From positions 248,001 through 312,000 of the forward strand of contig CM049998.1 of NCBI GenBank assembly GCA_016630955.3: a stretch of DNA of 64,000 nucleotides. The letters are read 5' to 3'. Origin of the DNA: Didymella arachidicola (taxonomy: Eukaryota; Ascomycota; Dothideomycetes; Pleosporales; Didymellaceae). This document shows positions 52,544-63,999 of the stretch, piece after piece. Position numbers and translations under genes: made by a program. The notes beneath the pieces were generated by a model that was not told the DNA's origin, made no database searches, and saw only the letters and a list, made by a program, of their open reading frames with translations. Every line of letters begins with the position of its first letter. Positions within the stretch are counted from its first letter, which is position 1.

Positions 52544-54106
52544 TTACGGTTCGAGAGCTTTATCCGCCCTTGGCTCATTGCCATTCGCAGTTTCTTTGTC
52601 CTGACCCGCAGGGCTATCGTCGAGCCTCAATCCACATTGCAGGCTTCTTCGGGGCCTATTGTTATTCAGTTCGAAGCCAGGGGGCATTCTGACACCCGTT
52701 CGCCTCGCTATCTCCCTCGCAGAGCGCCTTAAGTCTTCACAGGTTGACTTTTCTTTTGTTCGGTTCAATGCTAGACTCGGTGGCTTCGCATGCCAAGTGT
52801 GCACAGTGCTCCAGCTCTCCGTCTGGCTCTGATGACACTCGAGCATAATGGCTCCTTTGGGCATCTGATAGACACAGAAAGCTGATCTGCGGAAGCGTTC
52901 AAGGTTGCTCCAGACTTCCGTGTGACTTCTGGTACATTCAACCAGCCTGATATTCTCGTCTTTGGCATATGTCGCAAACATCCTCAGCTTAGTACATGGC
53001 GTCAAGTACAGACCTGATGTATTCCTTCTTCCAGTATCTCTTTTCCTCTGGTAGCGGTAACTATGCTCCCTGGATCCCCATTCTTTGCGTGGTCCTATTG
53101 TGTGCTTGTTCAATAAGGAGTTTACCAGCCGGATGCGGCCTGCCACTTGACTGAAGAGTTGACGTTGATAGAGGTCGTCGATTGGCGGCAGCTTGTTCCC
53201 ATATTGACATGTCCGCACATGCAACACAATGGATTCGCTCAGCACATATAGCGGTAAGTCTTGTCGGAACCAGTCGAGGCATATAGGACAATAGACTGGC
53301 TTTGTGCGGTCAAGGCACTTCATGCGATGAAACATGGTGTCGAACATACTCTTCTCGCGCAAAGACTTCAAGCAGAATGGGCAGTTTGTCGTATTCGTGC
53401 GTTTAGTCTGCCGTTCCAGCCATTGGTTTTGCGCTTTTTGGAATGTTTCTACTCTAGAATGTACAGAGCAATTGTAGAGGTGCTCCGCTTTCCGGGGCAG
53501 ACTTTGCGATACGCCAGCATCGACCAACCGCTCATTGCACTTCGGACAAGAACTAGGGTCTTCTTTCCAGTTCCTGATACAAATAAGGCGGTGCTCATAT
53601 GCATCGACAGTCGGAAGTTCGTCCAGGGTGGCATTGCAGAGAATGCACACGTTGGTCGCCCTAAACGGCACAACCGTACGATTCGCTATCCGATTATTGC
53701 TGACAAGGGTTTGACGGTGCCTTGACCAACAGAAATTGAGATGAATCAGCCGTTGGAATGAATTGTCGGCCATCATAGATTCTTTGCACATAGCACAGTT
53801 CGATTCTGCTTGTGGCCGCTCACTTGTTCGCTTCGAAGGCGTCGCAGCTTCCAGATCCACACCACCACCATCGGTCTCCGAATCTGCGTCCTTGGGAGGT
53901 GTTTGTAAAGGCGTAATAGGTCGAGATGGTGTTTCTTCCTCCATAGTATCCATGGCATTGGCTGTATTTTTGTCAAATGCGGTAGGCATGGGTGCCCATG
54001 GTTGTGCTTGTTCGTTGGCTGAGCTCTTCCCTCGCTCAGGAAACCCAGCCTCCTCTGCTGGATCCCCGGAGCGCAGCGCGACTTTTGCCGTTGTAACATC
54101 TCTCAT
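52544..54106 (-). CDS. Hypothetical protein with five C-x2-C...H...C units
   Basis: A single exon of 520 aa from the ATG at 54106-54104. The first 100 residues are Pro/Ser/Thr/Glu-rich. Between about residues 100 and 310, five units share a Cys-x2-Cys, then about 15-25 residues with hydrophobics, then His-x3-4-Cys or similar: CAMC...HLNFC, CILC...HRLIC, CPKC...HLYNC, CPFC...HRMKC and CPIC...HVRTC. The spacing suggests a tandem C2HC zinc-binding array, though it matches no family I can name. The C-terminal 200 residues are basic, with ARRTGVRMPPGFELN near the end. Function is unknown; nucleic-acid or protein binding is inferred. Confidence 0.68.
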   Translation of the reverse strand: MRDVTTAKVALRSGDPAEEAGFPERGKSSANEQAQPWAPMPTAFDKNTANAMDTMEEETPSRPITPLQTPPKDADSETDGGGVDLEAATPSKRTSERPQAESNCAMCKESMMADNSFQRLIHLNFCWSRHRQTLVSNNRIANRTVVPFRATNVCILCNATLDELPTVDAYEHRLICIRNWKEDPSSCPKCNERLVDAGVSQSLPRKAEHLYNCSVHSRVETFQKAQNQWLERQTKRTNTTNCPFCLKSLREKSMFDTMFHRMKCLDRTKPVYCPICLDWFRQDLPLYVLSESIVLHVRTCQYGNKLPPIDDLYQRQLFSQVAGRIRLVNSLLNKHTIGPRKEWGSREHSYRYQRKRDTGRRNTSGLYLTPCTKLRMFATYAKDENIRLVECTRSHTEVWSNLERFRRSAFCVYQMPKGAIMLECHQSQTESWSTVHTWHAKPPSLALNRTKEKSTCEDLRRSAREIARRTGVRMPPGFELNNNRPRRSLQCGLRLDDSPAGQDKETANGNEPRADKALEP

Positions 54107-54987
54107 GGTTTAGAGGGATGCGCTTGGTACTGCGTTTGATGTTGCTAAGCACGTCTTGCGGGAGGTATGAGAGTTGTGTCGAAATTGCGGACAGGCGCTA
54201 GCATGCAGTGGTGATGCAGTACTGTGTCTGTAGACTTGCAAAGACCTCTCGGTGTTTACAATGACCCTGATTGTTCTTAGCCTCCCGTTCATACAGTCCC
54301 AAAATCTGGCAGCGCTGCTCGCACATCACAGCACGGGACTTCAATGATATGAAGTATTGACTGAAACTTCAAGTTGATCGACGTGGGCCAGCATGTAATA
54401 TCTCTTTGGAAATCAAATCAGCATACTTCCTGCACAAGGCTTGAATGAGGCATTTAAATTCACGTTCGCGAATACGTACATTCACCCAATATTCAGTTTT
54501 CATGATCTAGCCGATAAAGGAGCGACCTTTGAACCCGCACAAGGACCGCATCATCAGAGAAACCACCCAAATACGACATTATGTATGCTGTGCATCGCTT
54601 CATTATTTTCCCATTAGTTGTCGGGGCAGCGTGCGAGATGTGGCTTGTATTTGTTCTCGCGTACGCAGCTTTGAACAGGCGAGCCGAACGCCGATATTGG
54701 AGCAGGGTCAGGGATATCCTAAGCCTAAGGCTAAGATAATTTTGCAGTTCATGAAGTCATAATGTTATGTGGAAAGCCTCATTTTGAATATACGCCCTTG
54801 TGCGGCCATTGGTCCCTGTATCATGAAAAGTCGTTTGTACCTCATCATAGACATGGCTGCAGCATCGAATACCAGCACTCCATCTTTCTTCAGAGAACCT
54901 CAAATCACCTTACTGGCTCGTTATGAACTCCATTTCGCAACAGGCTGAGCCTGTACCCGGTCACCACCGAATCGCCTCACTCTGCCT
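54107..54987. other. Intergenic region
   Basis: About 880 bp. It should hold the promoter of the zinc-unit gene and the 3' flank of the coiled-coil gene. Short frames on both strands have no recognisable domain. Confidence 0.45.
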
Positions 54988-56332
54988 TTATGCAAACTGT
55001 GCTGCCATCTTCTTCTGAGCGTCAACGTACTCTTTCAGCTTTCTCTCAGCCTTGACTCTCAACACTCTCTCTGCCTCTGTGGCAGCCCCTGACTTTTTCC
55101 TGTTTAGCTCAGCTTGCTCCAGTTGAGTCTTTACTACACCTACCAGACGTCGCTGTTGTAAGTTCCGACTACGAGCGGCATCTAGAGCTGTTCTTTCGTT
55201 CCACAGTTGGCGCTTAAGCTCTGATATCGTTTTCTCCTGCTCACTGACTGTAATTTTGAGGTCGTCTTGCGATCTAGAATTGTGTTCTAGGGCCGCAAGT
55301 CCGCTCTCGATCGTGGCAAGATCCGTCATCTGTTCATTCTGTCGTTGTCGCATCGCCGATACCTTCGCTCGTCAGAACTGCCTGTGAAAAGTACTTTTGT
55401 AGTGCTGTGCTTACCACTCTGTCTAATTTTATCCGTTTCGCTGATGCTCCGAACATGTCAGGCCCTGAAATCTCAAATTCGGTTCTCAAGTAATCGTCAT
55501 TCTCGACTGCGTCTGCTTGACCCGACTCTTGAACTGGAGGTAGACTTCGTTTCCTCACAGTCGGAGTTGTCTCAGAGGCTGAAACTACGGGGTCCCGTAT
55601 AATCGTACCCAGGTCTGTCCCATGGGCCGCCTCGGTGTGTTTGCTTGCCTTCTGTTCGATCATTGCCCTGCCAAGCCATTGCACAGCCTCGACGAGATGT
55701 TTTTCGAAATCAGTATACTTCTTGAAGTTCGGCAAGTGGCTAGCTGAGGAAAACCAAAAGCACAGGAGGGCCCTGAGTCTCCTCTTCTCGATATCTTGAA
55801 ACAGTCGACCATTCCAGCAGATGCTCCGAAAGAGCTCGATCAGACTGACATCGTCGGCGTCTTTGAGGGCAAGGGGCTTGTTGTCCGCTCCTTGAGTCAG
55901 CCCGGTCCTGTTGCTGTTGTCACCGCAGATGAAAGCGTAGACAACGTGACCGACAGTATCGAACGGTGTACGAATTTCGCCTATACGGAGGCGCTTCCGT
56001 GCACGGCCATCTTGCCAATCGCTGAATTCGAGGTCAACGGTCGTTTGGAAAGCTGCATATTCTTCTGGGTACTGCTCTTCAAGTAGACCTTCCAAATCAG
56101 CAACTGACGGCCTGTCGTCGAGCTGCAATGGCTATGCTTGTTCTGATACATCTGTAATGGAAGTGTAATCGGATTCCTCATCTGATGTGCCAGTATTATC
56201 CGAATGATCGCAACTATCGTAATCTGCGCATGGCTCGCAGTCACATGGAATTTCAGGCTCATCAGCATAGAAGAAGCCCCAATTGGGACATTCGTGGGAC
56301 TTCCTCTGACGCGCAATTACGGTTCGAGCCAT
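54988..56332 (-). CDS. Hypothetical coiled-coil protein with Cys-rich N-terminus
   Basis: Proposed blocks are 56332 to about 56135, about 56107 to 55415, and 55362-54988. The second join (GTAAGC donor at 55414, CGAAG acceptor at 55363) keeps the frame. The first join is doubtful: the only in-frame GT..AG pair I see is 27 nt long, shorter than any normal intron. The N-terminal piece has CPNWGFFYADEPEIPCDCEP and an acidic tail. The middle is a globular-looking segment with LIELFRSICWNGRLFQDIEK. The C-terminal 120 residues form a coiled coil (VSEQEKTISELKRQLWNERT). It could be two genes, or the first block could belong elsewhere. No family is recognised. Confidence 0.5.
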
Positions 56333-56922
56333 AACGTTCCAAAATGTGACTGGCAGATGGTTTCTGGAGAATGAAGATATGGTGATCTGGTGAGCAAGTC
56401 GATGACAGTTTTGGAATAGCAGCGTCCTCTGGTTATATGGTGAAAGAAAGAATCAAGTGAGAGCGGTCGCAGCCACCTACGCACTATTTCGCTACTGCCA
56501 TGTAAGAGCACGGTCGATAACAAGAGACCGTGTAATCGAACGAGTCATCGAAGAGCCATCATAGGATCAGTGGGTAATTGAAATCTTTGACCCGTCCAGT
56601 TTTGGAACCCTTTGCAACGCGTACGCTGGAGACTGTCCCGAGACGCACTAGGAACAGTAAACATTCCTAGTCATGTAGAAGGAAGCTTCTGCCCTCTTAG
56701 AGCGATGAGGCTATGTCCTGTTCCCAGTTTTTCCTGGAGTGCGAGAGCAATGTATACTCGTGCGCGTGAAAGCGCTGCTTGGACCTAGGCAGCCAGGGCG
56801 ACCACAGCCCCTGCGACTTGCTTTCACTTTACGACCTCGCTTGAATAACATCGATTTACTCTTGCCCACCAACATCTCTCACCTTTCATAACACAACCGC
56901 ATCGACCGATAGGGACATCAAG
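56333..56922. promoter_or_regulatory. Divergent promoter region
   Basis: About 590 bp between two divergent start codons. The stretch just before 56923 is pyrimidine-rich, as common in fungal leaders. No specific element was recognised. Confidence 0.45.
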
Positions 56923-59098
56923 ATGCTCCATGCACCCGTCACGAGCATGGCCAACTTGCGCGACATCTTCCGGGGCCCGGAGAAGGGAAGGATTCCAAAC
57001 GAATTGAAGCAGACGCTCTTCCTGCTCAATCTCACATCGCTCGCTGAGCTCGAAGAGCGCTTTCTTTCGACGACCGCGTTTCTAGTGCCGTGGGCAGTAT
57101 TCCGGGACTCATACTTGCTTGTCAAGAAGTCTCGCGCCACCGAGCCTACTATCATCTCGCGCCTCGACATCCTTTGGTTCTACACGCACTTCGACGAGAG
57201 TCTGTGCCGCCACGACCCGCGTATCGAGAAGCTAGACACGTGCTTCGAAATCGACAAGACCGAGTGGGGCCATACAGAGCACGAGAAGCATCTCTACGCG
57301 TGGTTATTACAGACCTTCTGTGTGGGCAAGGCGTATAGCCCGTTCCGGTTCCAGTATTTCGAGCTTCGCAACATCTGCACGGCGTGGGTGGAGGTATTTG
57401 TTCCCATTATCAATGCCGTACGTGCAAGCTACAGTGTAAAGGGTCGCAGGCACTATGGACGACTGGCGCTCTTCATCGAGGATAGGTGTCCTAGCCGGCT
57501 TGCGTTCCCTGAAGGCAACATCAGTATGCCTTTGGGAGTCATCAACTCGCCAACACCTTTTCGTGTCGTCTCCAAAGCGACGCATCTCCGTGGCGCAAGC
57601 CAGACTGTGCTGTCGAAGAAGAACTACGAAGAAGCTGAGAAGGAACTGCGCGATGTCTACCCGCAGTATGGTGGCTTAGTCGAGCGTCCGAAGTTCAAGC
57701 ACAGGATGGACGAGTGGCTTGCTATCCAGCGAGAGCGCGCTGCGCATCGTAAAACCATCAGGAAGCCAGAAATTGTGCAGTACATGCCGAAGTACCAACC
57801 TGAGGCTACGCAAGGGTCCCAAGCAGACTCTGCTGGCAGGTCGCCAAAGAAGTCGTCTTCTTCAAAGACGGGAGGCACAAGTCCGATCAAACAGTACGCA
57901 GACAGCATCCACCGCTCCTTCTCCGTGAGGGTTGGCAACAACCGCATGGGAAAGACCGAGCCACAGTCGCCCCTTCCGCCCACTCTTCCTAAGACGCCGA
58001 AGACGCCCAAGGGACCCATGATCCCATATGGCAAGTATTCGTACGTTCCTAGAATCACCAATGAGGTAAGTCAGCCCCACATCCATGCTTGAAGCATCGG
58101 CTAAACACAAACGTGCGCAGGAACCGAAGAGCCCTCTACACGGCGTCACTCGACAGATCGAGGTTCCCGAGTCGGACGATGAAGATGATGAGATCACCGC
58201 GGAGAGCAGCCCAGCATGGCCTCTGCCTGCAACCCGCCTGCCGCGTCCGAAGCTGCCAGAGCACAGGCTTTCAGAAGCAAGCGTGTACACCACAATCCGC
58301 CGCTCGGGTCCATACAGCCAAGACGCACCCGGAGACGCGGATAAAGGGGAGGACCCTGTCTGGTCGCCGATGGGAGCACCCAGTGCCATCCCGCGACCGC
58401 TCAAGAAGATCCGCGATGAGGCGAGCCCGGAATCTGTGGGAGGGGAAACGTCGTTCTCTGAAGTTCGGTACCCCAGCTACGAGGGCAACGGCTACCAGAA
58501 CGAGATCAGTTTGACAAACTTACACGCTAGAAAGGTCAGCGCGGGCGGTGAATCCGTTATCAGCGATATCGTCCCGCCAAAGCCGCGCAGTCGCCTACCA
58601 GCGCCAGTGAGGCTCCCGCCTCCGTACAATGCGCAGCGCGAACTGCGTGTTGCATCCGATGACACATTCTCCAGGGTCACCGCACTCAGGCATCTAACTA
58701 TTCCTCGGAGTCATGTGGGTTACACAGATACTGCGTGGTCAGACTCACACGATCCGTGCGGATCACTCTTCCAGCTTCCTTCCAACATTACGCCGCCGGT
58801 CCCTGCAAAGAGTCCTGAACGGCGGCTAAGGTCCGAGCAGCTCCCCCGCGAGCGCAATCCAGGTCCTCAAGGCACGATCCATCCAGCCCTTCGTGAGAAC
58901 GGAGCAGAGCGCGAAATGATGCGCATTGTCTCTAGGGAGAACATCCGTGCTGCGCTCGGTGGCTTGACACCAGAGAGCTCCATCGAAGACCTACGCGCCC
59001 GTACAAAGGCACAAACGCGTGTTGCGAGCCCACCGAGACTGGAGACATACAACAGCCACATGTTTCCAAGGAAGGACAGGCGTCTCAGTGGGTCTTGA
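56923..59098 (+). CDS. Hypothetical fungal protein, about 706 aa, Pro/Ser-rich C-terminus
   Basis: Two exons, 56923-58065 and 58121-59098, join in phase 0 through a 55-nt GTAAGT..CAG intron. Residues 1-270 look globular and well-structured (for example NELKQTLFLLNLTSLAELEE, SRLDILWFYTHFDESLC and GRLALFIEDRCPSRLAFPEG). From about 290 to the end it is Ser/Pro/Arg-rich, with TPKTPKGP and PPKPRSRLPAPVRLPPP tracts likely to be disordered. No domain is recognised. The second ATG, at 56950, could also serve as start. Confidence 0.72.
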
Positions 59099-60058
59099 TA
59101 TTAGCAGGGACCAAGAACAGTTCCAAGTACTGTTCAGGATGGACAAACATTGGCGTCATGACGGATGATGATCGAATGTTGGGAGATGTATTTCGGGCGG
59201 AAGGATCATGGCCAGCAACAAGATCTTAAAGGAGCAAAAAATGACAAAGGGGATTCGGACATGAATGTCACAAGCGCACGTGATGTCTGCTGTGATGCGG
59301 AAGATGTCGGAGTGCAAACGCGACGCGTCGAGGTATCGTAGCGTGTCCAAATTGTGAGTCAGCGCTATTCTGCTGGTTACCCGTGCCAGCACATTCAAAT
59401 CTCAGAGCAACACAATGATCAGTTAAGAATTCACACTTACTTGATCGAGACAATATGAAGGGAAGTAAACACCAGTACTAGACGTTGATCTGGACAGTAG
59501 ATCATAGCGGTGTTCAGAATTAACTGGAAGTTTAGAGGTTCGTGTACGAAGTGGCAACACCACAACTGAGATTCACGCTGCCCAAATGTCGTTATACGCG
59601 GCTTTTCATAATTCCGGATACATCTGAATTATCATTGAACTGCAATAATATCCCGGATGATCACCAGTAGAAACGATCTTTTCCAAATTCCACCACCGTC
59701 AGCTGGTACACAACACAGTTTCAGATGCTTGTTTAGATTCGAATCACTCTGTGCACTGGGTGCACCTGAATAATCAATCTCAGATGCTTTGATTCTCCTC
59801 GTCAATAATGAACATTTGTCAATCATAAGACAAATCTCGATCGACGTGGACGACGCAGTACTTGGTTCCGTCCCATTGAGTCTCAGAAAGTGCGTAGGAG
59901 GGCAGAGTGCCGCTGAATACAGACCTCGTAGGTGGAGTATCGGCACGGCCCGATGTGCCAATCGTAAGTCTAAGGCCGTTTAGATTCCGCTTGTGCTGTT
60001 GTAGAGACTGATTCAGATTAAAGCCGTGTTTGGCGAAGGCGCTGCCTATGTAGATTTC
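59099..60058. other. Intergenic interval
   Basis: About 960 bp between convergent coding regions. Only short frames are present and nothing is recognised. Confidence 0.45.
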
Positions 60059-61493
60059 TCAGAGGTAAGGTAATGACTCCGAGTGTTTAGAGATGACGTC
60101 CTCGATCTGCCGCCGGTCAGGGACATCAGGCGTGGACCCGTCATGGAATTGTTCCAGGTCTCGTGCGGGATGGAAAATCAATTTTTCGAGGTTTGGCGGA
60201 AGGCGATGGCAGAGTAAGTCTTTGTCATCGATAGGCTGCTGATTGTTTCGCTCGTCTACAAGGCACTCCCACATTTCTGGGGTCGTGTCGAGAATCCTCA
60301 AAGCTTTGAAATGGGACAATGTCGACAAACGACCACTATCATCCTCCCCTTTGCCATCTGGCCAGAACGGCATGACCTCTAGATACATCTCCTCTAATGT
60401 GTCCTTGAGGGGTACCAGCATCTCAATTAGGTCGCTGCCTGTGAAGTTCCTGGGACCATTCCAGTAGAGAAGCGACCGTAGTGATGTCGTAGCTTGTAAA
60501 AGGACCTACATATCAAGCTTACTAAGACTACAGTTGTCCATCTCCAGCGTGGTCAATATGAGTGAGCCCGGAACTAGCCTCAGCGTGATAGGGCGATCCA
60601 AATCGTCGGGGTTTTGCTGACACCATGAGCTCGCGCCCTGTAGATATAAGGATTGTAGTGGAGCTTTCGCCAACACGCCCTCGAGGTAATCAAGACCCCA
60701 GAATCTGAAGTGATATCCCACAGCCTCAGGTTTAGCCTCATTCCCGACTTTGAGGGTTCGAAGTCCTTCAAAGCCTGGCACATGATATGGTAATCCCAGA
60801 GCAGTTGGACCCATTTGTAGCGCTCTCAGACTAAGCATGCTAACTTTTGGAATTTGCCAGGAGGAGAACTGCATATGCGTCGTCGATACCAGCGCGAAGT
60901 AATTGACAGAATTTCTGCTCGTACGGTATGTTCTGCGCAGTGGCGCTGTACCCGTATACCCCAGTGTACCAACGCGAATCGTCACAATCCAGCATTGGCC
61001 TAGATCTCTGGATGATCGAGCTCTCAGTCTCGTATGGAAGGCAGTATTTGATCACGCCAGTCCTGATACCAGCTTCACAAAGGAGGTTGTATTCGCGTTC
61101 AGTAGGCTCTGGCCTGAGATACCGGTCAAAAGTCTCAATTTTCAGTCGCCTTCTCTCCTCCAACGCTGCAATGTCGAAATGCTCGAATTTATCTGGTCTC
61201 AGTCCATCTAAAGTCTCCCAGCCTTTCAAGTCAAGCGTCTTCACGTGCGTGACTAAGTCAGGACGTCGGATCAGCTGCCGGACAAACTTTGCAATCGGAC
61301 CCCTGGCACGGCTGTGCAAGCTTGGGTTGCTGTACTCGCGGTAGAGCTCTGGTTCGGTGATCGCTCCAAGGTGTCTACACGTGAGTGAAATATTAAGTAG
61401 GTCGATCTGCTTGACGTAGGACACGATGCAGAGGATGAGCTCTGAGCTGAGTTCCAAAAGTCGGGGCTTCGCGTCAAAAGTAACCACGGACAC
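60059..61493 (-). pseudogene. F-box / LRR-like protein gene broken by a frameshift and an in-frame stop
   Basis: The N-terminal block (from ATG 61493) has an F-box-like start, LLELSSELILCIVSYVKQID, then TCRHLGAITEPELYREYSNP and ends in AGIDDAYAVLLLAN before a stop near 60840. The protein clearly goes on in another frame: VSMLSLRALQMGPTALGLPY, FEGLRTLKVGNEAKPEAVGY. That frame reads to a TAG at about 60508-60506 and continues in the same frame as VLLQATTSLRSLLYWNGPRN through to a stop at 60059. So one frameshift near 60850 and one nonsense codon interrupt an otherwise continuous protein of about 475 residues. No GT..AG pair of acceptable length removes either lesion. The TAG could come from CAG by C-to-T change. 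A base-calling error is the alternative for the frameshift. Confidence 0.7.
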
Positions 61494-61961
61494 ACGCGCC
61501 GTTGGAGCCCGCGATTCTCAAGCAGAAGCCGCTTCGAACTGCGCAATAAATAGATCATGAGATGATAGAAAAAGTCATACAGTCAGCGGATATGCTATCT
61601 ATCAGCAATGGGATGAAGGATGCAGGTGGAAGGACCTGCTGTTAGCGCGTTTTTGGCGATGTGCGCGGTGGGCCAACCCCAAGCGTCAAGTACAACCAAA
61701 AGGAACAACCAAGCGTCAACTTGATGATTGAGGGCTCTCGAGTTCAGGATGACGCTTGTCAGCATATTGTTCTCAATTTGAGCTGCCATTTTTCTCACGG
61801 CCGAATTTTGATGAGCCACTTCTGCGAGAGTCAACCAATCATAATATCACGGCCAGCCGGCTCCACTTTCCCACTAACCTGCGCCGGGCTGAACACACCT
61901 ACGTGACCGCCAACGCATTGGAGTAAGCCTGTCTACATGTTCACAATCATGAGCTAACACG
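61494..61961. promoter_or_regulatory. Divergent promoter region between two F-box-type genes
   Basis: About 470 bp between divergent start codons of the broken F-box gene and the intact one. No specific element is recognised. Confidence 0.4.
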
Positions 61962-63407
61962 ATGGGCAGCCTTCTGTCGACATCGCAGCCAGAACCAGCG
62001 TGGAAAGCAGAAGCACAGTTCGCAATGGAGTCATCGTGTTTCTGCGTTGTTTGCGGTTCGCCGTTCGGCCTCTTTGGAGAAGTCCACAGCTTTGATACGG
62101 AAGCGGAACACTACCAGGTGAATAGGATGCCTTCAAGATATTGGGTGATGATTAACAGTGCTCAGTGGATGCGAATTCACCGCTTGATAGGCAGCCGCCA
62201 TGACGTTCACCACCACAATATGGCAGATCTCTCCGAGGATGGCTTTCAGTATGTTTCCCGGCGTATGGAGCGTGCTCGTAATGACCCCAAGCAGCTCTGC
62301 CTGTTACAACACCTCAGACTGCTCAGATGTCTTCCTTTCTGTAAGATCGACATACAATGATGGCAATGACTTTCTGTTCCACATAGATGGTCTCTACCCG
62401 GACACAAACATTCCACACTCCATCACAATCAATGCGATGCAGCGGATCCAGGACTACGACACCGTATTTGCGCTACACGAAGACTGTCTGCAGATCAGTC
62501 GCCGAGTCATCGAACACCTGCAGCCTGTCACACCGGGGGTGAAACACCGGTCCTCTTTGTCCATTTTGAACAAGATCTTGCAGTCTCGCTACAGAAGAAA
62601 TGCGAAGTGTGCCAAACCTAACAGTATAATTGCAAAGAACGACCTCTTCAATCTATGTATCGCAACAGGCATGAATGGTGCAAAAAGTGTCGTCTGTCTG
62701 TCCCTTCTGGAGTGGTGGGAGGGACTGTACGATGTAAGCAGCTGAACACCGGCGTTCTGGCCCTACTAACGCATACATAGAAATTCTACACAGATCCAAT
62801 GCGCCTCAAAAACATTACTGCCTATGTGCACAGACTACTCAAGGACACTGTCGCTCCCAAAACGTTGTCGATGTCCTTTGTGCAGTCCAATGGCGTTTTG
62901 AGTGGCATAGAGCGCTTACCAACTGAACTGCTTATTCGAATCAGTACTCATCTTTCCCCTTATTCGGCTCTCGCATTGCATCGTGGGTCCACAACGCTAG
63001 CAAGGAAAGTACCAATGGACAATTACTACTGGCGAACCACCATCCTGAATGGCGCAGCCCTGCCATATCTGTGGGATGTCAGCATGCGAGAGCTTGAAAT
63101 AGCCCTTCAGAGGCATCTCGCAGCTGCGGCAGATGCAAGCTCGATGTGGGATTGGAAGTCAGTGGGAGAGCTGCTGGCGAGCAAGCGGTTTCCTCCCAAA
63201 AGCTCAGATCTTCGAATCGCGGGCTTGCCAGGTGGTCTCTGGAACAGAAGAAGAATCTGGTCCATCGTTGAAGAGGCCTATAACGACGACTACGGGCATT
63301 CTTCCGACAAAGATGGAAACAACATCGTGCAGAAGCACCAAAGAAGAGAGCCAGTATTCGACTGGCAACTGGAGGAAATCATGAACGATCTCGGCCATTA
63401 CTCGTAG
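61962..63407 (+). CDS. F-box domain protein
   Basis: F-box proteins link targets to SCF ubiquitin ligases. Three exons, 61962-62248, 62292-62733 and 62781-63407, give about 451 aa in frame. The N-terminus has a CVVCGSPF motif that I associate with a fungal F-box subfamily. The middle has SITINAMQRIQDYDTVFALH and LSLLEWWEGLYD. The F-box is in the third exon: IERLPTELLIRISTHLSPYS then ALHRGSTTLARK and NYYWRTTILNGAALPYLWD. The first intron is 43 nt with a GTATGT donor, and its acceptor was chosen to keep the frame, so it is the weakest join. Divergent from the broken F-box gene; the two do not look like close copies. Confidence 0.65.
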
Positions 63408-63426
63408 GGGACTCTACCACCTCACG

Positions 63427-63999
63427 CTACCATATCAAGTCCAGCCACTGCTCCCATAGCGATCCGTATCCGCTATACACGTCCTCGGTGAGATCGGTAA
63501 TATACAGCCACTCTACGCTACGCCTCACGTCGTCAACAATCTTACGGAGATGTACGTTGCCGGTGTTCGAGGGTGTTGAGTGGATCAGCACGCCAAAATT
63601 CTGCCTATGCAAGCTATGCTTCTCTAAACCCCCGACGTTGTTGCTCAGCCGCTCACGACTTGGGAAGTCCGAGTAGGCACCTTCAAATACAACAACTAAA
63701 TCAGTCCTGTACCGCACCAGACCGACATCTGGTACGCACCCGGGATTATGCACGACCAGCTTCGATTCAAGAAAGCCTTCGGAATGACGTACCGTGGCAC
63801 TAATGTTCCTCAGGTACTCGCTTGCATAGCCCTCGTCTTTGAACGGCGTCTGGTCGAAGAAGATTCCGTTCAATCTCAGGTCTTGGAATTTGGACCATCC
63901 GCTGTATGTCGCAGTCTCGGCGCGTACGGTAGCTATGTCGCGGGTGCCACGGTCGGTGCGGATATAGCCAAGGGTCTGTACATGCGGATACACTTCCAA
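63427..63999 (-). CDS. Spherulin-4-like protein (5' end outside window)
   Basis: The frame is open from the right edge of the window to a stop at 63427, so only about 190 residues of the C-terminal part are present. It matches the spherulation-specific family 4 layout: YPHVQTLGYIRTDRGTRDIA, TYSGWSKFQDLRLNGIFFDQ, LVVHNPGCVPDVGLVRYRTD and LVVVFEGAYSDF. The family is found in fungi and slime moulds and is often secreted or on the cell surface; its biochemical role is not settled. A signal peptide, if any, lies past position 64000. It converges with the F-box gene, with 19 bp between the stop codons. Confidence 0.82.
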   Translation of the reverse strand: MEVYPHVQTLGYIRTDRGTRDIATVRAETATYSGWSKFQDLRLNGIFFDQTPFKDEGYASEYLRNISATVRHSEGFLESKLVVHNPGCVPDVGLVRYRTDLVVVFEGAYSDFPSRERLSNNVGGLEKHSLHRQNFGVLIHSTPSNTGNVHLRKIVDDVRRSVEWLYITDLTEDVYSGYGSLWEQWLDLIW

